From: Nereocystis luetkeana
Lineage: Eukaryota > Sar > Phaeophyceae > Laminariales > Laminariaceae
Assembly (NCBI GenBank): GCA_031213475.1
Contig: JARUPZ010000009.1
Location: 4,993,601 to 5,057,600 of the forward strand
Direction of reading: 5' to 3'
DNA: 64,000 bases
The notes beneath the pieces were generated by a model, which worked only from the letters and a program-made list of their open reading frames with translations, was not told the DNA's origin and ran no database searches. Shown here one piece after another: positions 46,971 through 58,900 of this stretch. The position numbers and the translations under genes were made by a program. Positions within the stretch are counted from its first letter, which is position 1, and each line of letters starts with the position of its first letter.

Positions 46971-49900
46971 GTGAGTGTCGAGACCTCTACACGGCGTGCA
47001 TATTGTTCGGGGGAAGTTATTATCATCGCTGGGGTTGCGGCCACAGGAGTTGATTCGGGCGTTAGACAATACTACCGCTATGTCAAGGAATATACCTGGG
47101 TAACGCTTTTGAGTGTGAGTTTGGTTTGTTTTATACTCGCACCGCAGGATTGTTGAGCATGGCTGAGGTGGATGAACTCAATACGATATCCACTTTCAAG
47201 TAACATTGATATATTCCAGTGGCGCTTTCTGGCTATTCAACCCATCTCGTCTGTTGCATGTGTACGACTGGCCAAATACCGCCTCCCGAACCCTACAGAC
47301 GGATCCAAGTCAGAGTCTAGGCATCTGGTTGACTGAATCGTGTGGGCTCACCATCTGTAAAACCTCTTTTTACCCCAGCAAACATGAATCATGTCAATTA
47401 CGCTCGATTCTGACGCTCGTTTTCTCCCGAGCTGCATACCTTTCTCCCCTCCGTCATCTTCGTTCGAAAGTGGTTCGTCGTATGATGTCGCAGGCTCCTG
47501 AACCACAGGGTTTCTTATTACCCATGGCACATTTCGTCACGAATGGATCCGTGAAACGCCTTGGCGTACCACCTAGAGATAATGGGAAGACTGGCGTGCT
47601 TTTGCGCTTGCAACGATCCTTCGTACGGCTTGGTTCGATGTGTTCAGGTTTACTCTTCTTGTTTGGTACACACCTAGTCGCAGATTCGTGTAAACAGGTA
47701 CATCCTTAATCATTCTACTGGACTCAATACGTACGTCGTGTGGGATACAAGCGGTGTTGTGAACCAAAAACCGAGACTTGTTTTTTTGGTCGGTTTTGTG
47801 TCGGTTTTTCGGTTGGAAAAATAAACCGAAACCGGAACACTAGTCACGGTCGGCTTTTTTTTCCTGTCCCCTACCCCAATAAAGCCTTCATATAGGTATG
47901 GAAACCCCTTTATATTTTTGTGGATACATGCGCCACTCGCGACACAGCCAGCACACAGCCCATAGCCAGCGCGCCGCCGACATCCCGCAACATCATTGCA
48001 GTACGTATAGTAGCACGGCACACAGAAGCACAGCATAGGCACCAGGCAACAGTTGTTGCCAGGGCACAGGACAATGTGCTCCGCAAGACTGCGAGGGATA
48101 AATCATATTCAATGAAAACGGCAGTGCTGACTCCTTCGTTTGCTGAATTGCTCTCGCACTGCGACATTCGCCCTCTGCTTACAATGGAGCTGTTTCGTCT
48201 TTACACCACCCCCTTGAGTAACGAAGATTTACTCAAGGCTCACGGCGTTAGCTGTATGCTGCAAGTTGTGTCTTCACTATCTTACAGAAAAGTTATTTTG
48301 CAGCAACTAACGGCTGTATCTGTAATTATTGTTTGTTGCGAAATATCTGCACGTCTGACGGGCCTCGTCTTACGTGCCAGAATGAAAGATTTTGTCGCCC
48401 TGTACAGTCTGGCGCAGAAGACGCAGGTACTGCAGGAGAGCTATTTGACACCATACGTTCACATGTCACCTTTATGCCAACACATGCACATGAAACACTT
48501 CGAAACACTGACTATTTCATTCGGTTTGACGAGAATCCGACCGAGACCCCAACCGAGAAATATTCGGTTTCGTTTTTGGAGAGTTTAAACCGACCGAAAC
48601 CGACCGACGTTTTCGGGGAAAACCGAAACACCCGCCGAGCCCCTTTTCACTTTCGGTTCACAACACTGGATACTAGTTCCGATTTGAAAATTAGCATCGC
48701 CTTGGGCAACACTGCAGATACCCCAGATGCACGAGAACAACGATGTAGCGCACATGATACAAACCGAACCAAACCAGACTGCTTTTGAACTATTTCCTAG
48801 CCTTCTTCAAGCAGCCCCGATGGTTTGTCTCATATATGGGCGGCCGTAATTCGAGTACTGGTGGATCTTCCGGCAAATGCTGCGTGGGGTCACTGGGTAC
48901 AGGCGCAAACGTGACTACCGTGAGGAGGGACGCGGAACACCACGGTCCGTTTTACAGCCTATGATCCGCGTTTTTTCGAGAGAGGTCAACACAATAAGAA
49001 CCCGTCCGGAAACAGCATTTCTTGACCCTAGAAAACAAAATCATCCCTACTACTGTAGCTGACATTTCTACTGGACTACAGCGGAATGTACCATACACGT
49101 TCTTGTGCAGATCCTTGGCAGGGTGTCGTCCAGGACGCCAGGTATGTCCCCTTTCACGGGTCGAATCCATTCCTTTGTTGATGAGGAAACTTTGGCGTCC
49201 TGCCTTTGAGGCTACTTTGGCGTCCAACCCCGCTCCCGACATGACGATCGCACAGCTAATCCTTACGGGCTCCCTCTCGTTCTCCGTCTGCCTACACCTC
49301 CGCACTGCGACCTTGACCCGTGTGCGGTACGAAATGAACTTGATGAAGAGTGCGCCCTCGACGCAGAATGTTCGTCGGACTGCTGCGTGCCGCAGGAATT
49401 TACATCAGTTTGTGTCGGTGAGTTGATGTCATGTAAAAGATAATACGTGGGAGGAAACTGTCGATACAACACGCACCGGGGGCGGAGCATGAAGTCTTAT
49501 TAAATTCAACGTCGACCTGCATGGCAGCAAGTGCAAACGTGTGTTGTGTGGCACGGGGCACTCCCGAACCATGGCAAACATTTCTTCATTCGTTTCATCT
49601 TGAAGCGCGTACATTGCCGATTTAGAACCTGTGTTTTTTGTGTGAAAAGCGTACGGGCAGAATGGTAAACTACGTGCATATGAGTGTCGCAGAAGCGATA
49701 CTGTTGTAGCGGTGCATGGTTGGAAGAACTCTGTATCATATCAAATTCGGGATTAACTATGTTGGCCATGTGAAGTGATAATTGTGCTAGTGGAGGGCAG
49801 ACGTCTGTTGAACCGAGGAAAACATGTCTCGCCACGCACAACATAGTTGAAAAGGCGCATAAATGGCGGGGGTGAGAGGTTGAATGCTTTCACTGGACCG

Positions 49901-52900
49901 TCGATCTTAACCCACATACAACAGACAAAACGGAAAAATGGGAACGAAACAAAAAATGGGAACGGACGGTTTTTTTTAGAAAGCAAACCAATTGTGTACA
50001 ACTCCAAGAAAAAACGTTGACAGTCCTGTGGGGCTGTACAGCAGCCTTCGAATGAGCTGTCGCTCAGGCTGGAAGTCCTCGGCATCGCCGCGGTAGCCAG
50101 CATCTAGAGAAATCACAATAGAGCCAGCGTATATCGCTTTTTGCGCCCACCCGAAGGCACGAGATGGAGCATGACCGTTCTGACGAGCTCCTCTCACAGG
50201 GCTGGCCAAGGGGTTTCGCAGGATCATTTTGGTTCTCTGATACACCACATGGTTCTGGAGATACGGCTTGGTTCTCATTTTAGGCTTCGTTCCCATTTTT
50301 TCGATTTGTCTGTTATACCTGGTATGTATTTCTCGTTAAAAATGGAACGGTATACCGTCATTGGACAAACAGACAACCTCCAAAACGGGGAGAGGCAGTA
50401 CGTCAATGATCCCTACTCGTCCACGGTCCCCGAACGTAGAAAACGGCCCGATTAACCCTGCTGCATCTGGTTGTTTTTGAGTTTTATATTTGGATTGTGA
50501 ACCACGTTGTACGCCATTTCGGGAAAACGTATATGCTTGATTCCTATACGGCACTTTCACAAGAATGTACTGTAGACGTTAGATCATAGTTTGGCCGTCT
50601 GTAGGCAGTTCGGCAAAAAGTAAAATACCGCATACAGTTCCTCGCATACTTTGTAAAAAACTAGATGATGGTATTTTAGTCCTCGTGTACAAACACCTGC
50701 TAGTAAAAAAAAATGTATGTGTGGCTTTTCATCCTAACAAACGAAACAACATAGTTTCAATGGTACTCGAGGGAAGCGACCGGCATTTCACTAGACAATT
50801 ATCAAAGACGCTGTACGGAATACGGTCCAGCCTGTCTGTGACCCCGACATATTGAACCAAATTAACCAGCTGCAAACCAAAGACATCATCGGCGTCATCA
50901 ACCATCTACACACAGCGTGGGCACCCGGCAGTACCGGTAGGAACGAACGTGTTTCGCGCTTGCCGTAAGACTAGGGTCGTTGTATCTCGGAGATCGGTCA
51001 GAGTCATCGTGCGTACACCCAGATGTCAAATATCCTCAGTTCGTTCCTTTTGGTCGTTGATTTACGTTTCAACACCCATAAGGGGTGACATGAAAAATAT
51101 TCGGCCACTTTATACCCACATCGGTCATATCGTATAGTCATACTCACATAATGTACGCAGTTCCGACGGTCCGGTCGCCCCGGTGGTTCAAGTGGTTTAC
51201 CTCGAATTCTACTTGTTTGAGTCCTGGGTTCGAGCCCCAGGTGGGTCGGACTTTGACTTTATTTGCAAAAATAAAAAAGGATTCAATAGTTGAGAGCGCC
51301 TTGCAGCGTGGATAGGCACAATTCGATGCGAGTCAACGAGGGAAGAAAAGGCTGAAATTTTCTCGCGATAAAAATGAAGGCACGTACCGTAGCGGGAAGG
51401 GGGGAGAAGAGCTTGCTATGTGGCCCCGGATCTGAGTTACGAGTTGGAAGGAGAGAGAGAAGAAGATGTGCGAAGATAATGAATGGGATGATAAAAAATA
51501 AATAGGTAAAAACATAATGTACGCAGTTCCGACGGTATGATTTGAGGCATTGTGGTAATGTCGTACGATCCATGAATCGTTGTGCACCTGGAGGACGAGC
51601 GGTGTTCTATGGTATTTTCCAACGGCACCATTTCCAATAGCCGGTGCCTAATACGGATGCGCCGTTCGCGCGCCTCTTTGCTGTTGCGTTTGAATTTACA
51701 GCTGCCAGGAGCGCACCCAACGGCAATTCTTGCAGTGCGCAAGATGGATGCGATTGCGCGTCTGGGAACTGCAACCGCGGCGTTTGTGAAGGTACGACGG
51801 GCTCGCGCACCGTGACGGTTTCGTGTGAGAACTGGGGGAAGTCGTCCGTCAGTGTGCTCGATGTTTTAGATCAGCTGTAGTTCGGCTGCTAAGGGACCCC
51901 AACAATAACAAATATCAACACCAGGCGTGGTTCAAACTCATCGTCGTGAGTGTTATTATTGAATTTGCGACATATTGTGGTGAGAAATCGAGAGGGCGAC
52001 AATAATTGAAGCATCGTCCTATTCCCCTTGTACGAAGTACATGACGCGTTCAACGATAGAGGTAGCACATGACGGGGTTCTTTAACCCATAATCGTCAGA
52101 ATGTCAATCTTGTTTCGGAAAATGTTTTCTTTGGGTACTTGGGCCATGGGATTATTCATCGGGATGCAATTTCCTATTTGGTGAGGTCACTTTTCAGGTG
52201 AGGTATGGAGCTCCTAAAGTGTGGAGCCCCAGAAAAAAAGGAGTGAACCTCTATCGTAGAACACCTCACATCTGCGTCGAATGCTCATCATTAATAGGCC
52301 CACCATTGGTTTTAATTGGTATATCACACCCGTGCACGCTCATCGCGGGCCAAACGCACACAAAAATTTTGAAAAAAACTAAATGTATGTGATAATGAGG
52401 CACAGTCGATAGAAAACCTTTAATCAACGGGGCTTCGGAAATAGGTTCGGTGTAACAGCAGTGATCTTTATGTACCGTATGGTTCCAGAAGCAGCATTCC
52501 CCGAACGTAAAAAACTGACAGAAACGGCATGGGGTTGGTCTGTGCCATCGATGTGTGAAGTTTTCATGTGCTTGATTATAAAAACCACGTGTGCAAAGCT
52601 ACTTCCTACATGTTCGACCTTGGTTTAGGGCCATCACGTCTGTGTGTGCTCTCCATTCTGTTGAATGGGCAAAATATATATGTTCGTATTCATATTTTGA
52701 CTTGTTTCGCCGACCGCCGCAAAAAAAAAACCATCTGAACGACACGCTCATCGATTCTACAAGCCGCTGTTCAAATCAGGTCAAAAACGCTGTACTGAAA
52801 CTGCATCAATTAACGTGGAATTGCCTTTCGTTCGACAGCGGGAAATTTTGCAATACGTTAGAAATACCCAGTTTTGTTCCGGTGCCCTACAAACGGTATC

Positions 52901-55900
52901 AGACCCGGGCACGGCTGTCGTAGGCTACTTACGGACGTCTTTTCGACAGCACACATGCAAGACTAGTTCAACAAAAACACACTGACGGGTGCCAAATACA
53001 CGTCGTGGGGATAGGCAGCCTCTCCACACTTAGCCCTGGAGGCGAGTCGCATTGTTCGCTTGTCTGTTTCGCAGAACTACAGTATCACCAGTGCTGGTAT
53101 ATTCATAATTCCACAAGTATTCCCCATATACGAACTGCACTTATGTACCGGAATCACCTCGAAGCCCCGAATACGTCTATAAAACGTTGAGCCGAGGGTA
53201 TTTTCATCGTCTGTAGAAGAAGCCGCAGTGTACTCGTATTCCACCTTTTAATCCTTCCAGTTTTGTTTCCGACAAGCCTCCAGCCCATTACGAAGTCATT
53301 GGTTCCTGCCCTCTCCTCGTCTGCCCGTTCGACGTCTTGGCGCGTCAAAACCGTGTGCTGTGCTTGAGACAGAGTGCGTTATCAGCTTCCAGTGTGAGTC
53401 GGGGTGCTGCGCGCCGTTCCTCTCCAGAACCTGTGTCCGTGAGTATGAGTCGTACACGGTGAAGACGGGGTGTGAAACGTCCGCTGCTTCACCCTCGATA
53501 AGCATTTTATTTGTGCTTCAGCGAATGCCAATGCACATCGAAGCCGTGAGAACATAAGTTTCAAACAAAACCAAGTTTGACCATTCGATGATATACCACA
53601 ACTCAACGTATGTAGCGTGGGGTGTGTGTGCCGGGGATACCTACAGCCCCTATACAGTAGGAGATGGCCATTGTATAAGAGTTGGATAAGATGCGGTACG
53701 TATCTCCGATGGTTGAACAATTATTATCTGATCCAATGGATGTGATCCTTCCGCTTATGTATGCTGGAAATATTTCGAAAAACTTCAGTGCGAGTTACAC
53801 GGGCGATCGATTTGAGATAAGGGAACGTGACAAGTGACGCTGCCATAAACACCTCATGTACAAATATATTGACAAACACATTGACCACGGATCAAGCCGA
53901 ACTGTGAGGTCATAATAAAACCACAAAGTTTAATACAATTTCATCCCCCCGCCACCATATCTGTCAAAACGTGATATCTGCAAGAAACTCCCAACTGCAA
54001 CCAGAGTCACGATATCCTCCATTCACATAGGTTTCATGTCTAGGAAGTGCTCTTGGTCTATGCAACTCCGAAATAATACATACCCCAGTTCGGCGGTATA
54101 AGTGTCGACACTATACATCCCCGTTTATCTTTTCCTAAGGACATTAGCGCTGCCCTGGGTAATTATACCAAGCTAGGTTAGAAGATTCAGATATGCAACA
54201 TCGTATGTTACGAACAAGTCATTTGTCCACCCACGGGCATCGTATGAATTACATTGAATGTGGTCTCCTCGTACATCACGTATGTATTGCTGATTTCTCC
54301 GTGGTATCCCCCGGGTAGGAGGGGTCAAAAAGCGACTGAGGATTATCGATATGGTAGCCATTTCAAATATTTAGTTCTTGGAATGTCACCCAAGTATGTA
54401 CGTGCACGACAACTCCCAGTCCGCAGAGTAGTGCCATACCAGATGGAGTGAGTCTCGCGCTGGATATGGCGCACCGTTGCAAGGTGTTTGACTAGGATAT
54501 TACCCTAACGATTTATAGCTTTCCGCTCATGTCTAAGGACACAGTCGTCAAGTTGCACCCAGCACACGTTTTTTAATGCAATGGCTGCGGTCGAGAATAT
54601 TCATGCCGCCGGTCACACGCCGTATTTCGTTTCGCCGTCTGAACAGCGTCGGGAGCTACTGACATAGGGAAGCCGTGTTTCACGCAAACTGGATGTGACT
54701 GCGATTCTGCAGCATGCATTCTCTGCCAAGAAGCAGGGTGCACTGGCCTCGTTTGTCAAGAAGGTGAAGGTTTTACATTTTTAGGCGCATTCGATAAAGC
54801 TTAGGCGATCTTCAGAAACGCACAATCGACGACGAGGTGTCTAGGCGCTCACAAAACTTTGCAGTTTAAAAGTTCCGAACTAGAGCAGCATTGTAAATGG
54901 ATTAGGCATGGTTTTCTTTGTACGGCGGGTCCAGTTCTACTTTTGGATTTTCAGTCTGTCGGTCGGAGTTGACTGTTGGCTGGTCTAGTGTGACGGTCAA
55001 TACAACGTGGTTTTGTGATTGGGACCGGATCGGACCGGGTGACATTGTGGGGCTTTGAATTGACTTGGTTTTTGTGAGCGGACATCAAATCGTCTTTTTT
55101 TATGAGTTTTCATTGATTACCTTTGTTGTTGCGTGATGGTCGATATTCACCTTTTGCTATTGTACGCGTGTGGAGGACGACCTTGATTCGGGCTTGCATC
55201 GGGGTCGAATTTGATTTAATTCACAAATAGAAAAGAGATCCCTCGGTTTCCTTTCCGCTTGGGGGTCGTTCTCCTTTTGTTTGTGTTCGTATTTAGTTTA
55301 CGTTAGTCTGCCTATGTCTCTACGTCCTTCTGCAGTTTGCAGTGTGTGTGGGAATTGTTCTGATTTCAGTGTTGATATCGAACTTAGCTAGCCCCTCAGT
55401 GGGGCATCGAAAATGACTTCGTATGGGCTTCGAAATTTACTTTGTTGTTGTTCGGGTTGATGCTCTTTTTTTGCCTTTATTATTCGTGGGCGTCGATGGC
55501 GTTGGCGTTCATTGGTGGTCAAATTTACCTGGTTTATGAGTCTTGGCATCCTAATGGGGTTGCAGTAGTATTCCCACTCTTGCGCGAAGTGCGGAGTTCA
55601 ACATGAAATCGTCGGCGAATTCATCAGGAGGTTCGGTCAACATCCCAGCTATACTCTCCCAAAATCGTTGATACTTTTAGGTCGCTGAATGTCAAACCGA
55701 TTGGGTTCCATTGATGGTGTTCTCTAACGCCCCACCAAGGACGACGTAGCAAACACGACCGAGTGAGACAAGATATTACCGGAACCCCGCTCTGTGGTCA
55801 GTGGGAACAAGTACGAAGACGAACAATACGGGGAACGAACCATCACCTCTGGCTATCTGACGTCTACGTATCTGCTCGGACATATGCATATCAAGGTAAC

Positions 55901-58900
55901 CCCGCCTCCAGCCAATATGCATTAACAGTAGGGTATACTTCCAGATCTTACTGCCATGCACCAAACACGTCATAATGCAAATACGTCGAAGTATGGACGC
56001 TAAGACACGAATATCGCGAATACTCCGCATCCAAGGCCCTATTTGTTTATATGGACAAACTTCCGCGAAGTAGCGCTGGGACTAGCATAGTGTCTAGCCG
56101 CGCTTCCTATATGACGATCGTTCACGCAATTGACACCGTATTTCCCCCCGTTCTTTGTCTGCCACTCCGGCCGCCCTTGTATATCGATCCGGTGGGTTAC
56201 GCCTTTCAAAGTATGTCGTGACGACGCCATTTGCGACTCAAATTGCTGCGGAACGCTTCGCGACATTCCCTATTGTGTCGGTGAGTTCGAGGACGTACTT
56301 TACGAATCGTGAACACAAGGTACCACCCTAACCTAGCGGGGAACGTATCCGCTCATACACTGCACTCGTGTACCGCTTCCATATTTTTTTCATATGTCGC
56401 TAATCGACAAACCGACGTAACTTTTAGTGATACGTACAAGTACCTCAAATATACAATGCAAGACGTATGCCCAGAACCCTTATGCCGATAAGCGCCACAC
56501 TAGCGTTAATTTGTTGGCGGAGAGTGGTTAGGGATACAAACGTAAGAGATTCAAACAAATTGCAACAGCGGGGGTATACGATAAAATTGCTGCCTATTTT
56601 GAAATGTTTGCGCTACCATTAGATTTGGTGGCGGAGATACTCGATCGCGTTTGAGTGTGTACCTTTGTTGGACTCACGGCAATAAAAAAAAACACGCGCG
56701 CAGACTTGAAACATCGCCAGCGCCATGAATGTTTTCGTTTGCTCTCTTTTCTGCCTTACAGTTTAACAATGTTTCAATGGTCGCATATGTTATCTTTTAC
56801 TATGTCCGTTTGCTACATTATGCAGCTCACGGGACAATACCCAACGGGGACGAATGCTATACGGAAAATGGATGCGACTGCATGTCTGGGAATTGCATCT
56901 TCGGCACTTGTGCAGGTGCAGTGGAAAACAGTTTGCTCTGTTTGTTTTGTTTTTGATTGTATCATGGCGAATAGAAGTATTTTTCACACCAGTTTCAATT
57001 CACAGTTATTGAATACCAGGTACACGCACTTTTGTCGCCCGAGCCGTGCGTCCTCCGTGCTTACGTGCCATGAGCTGCAGTGCCCAGAATAGCGCGGAAC
57101 TATATCATGCCTGCGTCAATATGTGTGTCTGGAGCTGCCCCATACCTTACCTCACTCTTTGTCGCCGTGATCGTTTTGAGGCCCTCCGTGGCATGCTGGG
57201 ACGTGTGAAGTATCTGATCCTGAACGCCAGCATTATTTTGTTCACTTGGAGCACAGTGATCTAGTGTAGGTGGGCAAGGAATGTTGTTCGAGTCGCGAAT
57301 CGGGTAAGCAATAGGGCCCAGTACGACGATGCCGTGTATATCTCGAGGGAGGCGTTCTACGACAGAGGTTCACCCAAATTCTTCTGAGGATCCTCACTTA
57401 AAGAGATCCATGCCTCTCTCGAAAACTGACTTCAGCGAAAAGTAAATTGCATCGCGGCGAATAAGTCCATGGCCCGATACACAACATTTTTATCGAAATC
57501 AAAATTGGCAACCCAACGATTAGGGATAAGGAACCGCGTCTTTCAGAAACAAAATACGAGATATCAGCTACGTCTACCGTAAAACGGGTCCTCGGATGAC
57601 ATGTTTTGGGTGTAAACCCCGGCAAGCTAAACGGCCACATATAGCAAGGACCCAGACCATTTATACCGCGGACGTAAAAAAGATATTTTGAACGCGTTGA
57701 ACAATGTAGCGAACCCCACAACGTGTCGATGTCTTCTTCAATCAAACGCCAAAAAGGTCTCTACAGAACTCCGCACCTTCACACGGTTGACTGGACGGTC
57801 ACACTAAGTGACGAGGGGGTCCCGGCCATGTGTGACGCGTTTGGAGGTCGTGTGTAAGATCTCTGAAGAAAGCCGCAGCTACCTATGCGGGTTGTTGTTC
57901 TCAGACGTCGGTAAGCTCTCTTACGAGCAAAGGGTAGCCATTTCTCACGAAAAAGTTTGTATTCGTGCTTTCATGAACTGTGGCGCTCTGTACGGTAGAG
58001 TGGGTTTTACTTGGTTAAGTGGCTGCATACGAGGCCTGCAACCGCCGCGAAATAGTTGAGTGTGCCAATGCGTCGTGATTTAATGGTTAAAGCCCTGTCG
58101 GGCGGTCAATCGCATTTGAAACATGTGAGTATTTTCTGTATACAGGAAACCACATTCCTGGTACGCACATCAGTGGAAGGCATAATACACTACGAAAAAT
58201 CAGTGGTTTATTCCAAGGTTTACACAAGGTTTGCACGTTTGTTTTGCGGAGGTGGTGAACTCTGTTCTGACAGCATTGCGAGCATGTTGAAATTCGTCTC
58301 TCTCGAAACACGTACTGCACGTGAATTGTCAAAACATCGCGACGAAAAACGTCGTACTATCGATGCCCGTGTTTTGAACATTCTTCTGGGCCACGGTATT
58401 TTGGAATGACTTTGATCCTGCAGTTATTATTGGCTTGTTTAGCAGGAACGTTAAACGCCTTAGCACTCACCTTATCATGTCAAAGCGTATACGAGACTTG
58501 ATGAACACCACACGGTACCCGGAGACATTTGACTCACAAAATACCTAACCCTACAGCGGGTAGACTACCTAATCCGTTGGATCTTTTCACGTCAACTAAC
58601 CCAGTGTGCGTAGGCATCTCTTCATTGGCATCACCGTATGGTTTTACCAACGATTAAGATACGTGATTTTCCGTCTACCCTAGCCTAAACATAACCGTTG
58701 CGGTCAACGTTACTCTGATGGCTAGGAGTTAAAAGTCGACCAGCGTCCACACCGCGCGTAACCCACAAACGTATCGATAGCTCTTCTACCAAACCGCCAG
58801 TGACACTCCAAACCCATCCCATTGGCCGCTTGCTGCGCTGCCCCCTTTCCGCCCTAAACGATGCAGCTTGTCCCGATGGGACGAGCATGTGCAACGACCC

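Larger units (their letters stand above)
5299..57022. repeat. Dispersed palindromic word TACC(A/T)GGTA (scattered sites, not a continuous feature)
   Basis: Exact sites begin at 5299, 10418, 11146, 22134, 24447, 28301, 34332, 36193, 37477, 45301, 46335, 50316 and 57014, plus 3103 and 3677 inside the tandem array. One-base variants begin at 10470, 22147, 25266 and 45403 (TACCAGGTG) and at 55526 (TACCTGGTT). The core is ACCWGGT with a symmetric outer T/A. Most sites sit in sequence without a recognised gene, and two lie in introns of the modular gene. Function unknown. Confidence 0.8.

Noticed and set aside
47206-47709. 167-codon plus frame in intron 1
   Set aside because: It follows a possible acceptor but its phase does not fit the signal-peptide exon, and no domain is recognisable.
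55185-55260. Third SINE copy
   Set aside because: Only GGGTCGAATTTGATTT... resembles the post-B-box region; there is no head, body or tail to support it.
57046-57264. Additional type I module (SCSAQNSAELYHACVNMC...)
   Set aside because: Cys spacing only loosely fits, the acceptor phase is wrong and the donor is non-consensus. It would also break the I-II alternation.
58406-58501. Second signal-peptide exon (MTLILQLLLACLAGTLNALA)
   Set aside because: Hydrophobic start but a stop after about 31 codons and no good donor; it lies within the last intron of the modular gene.
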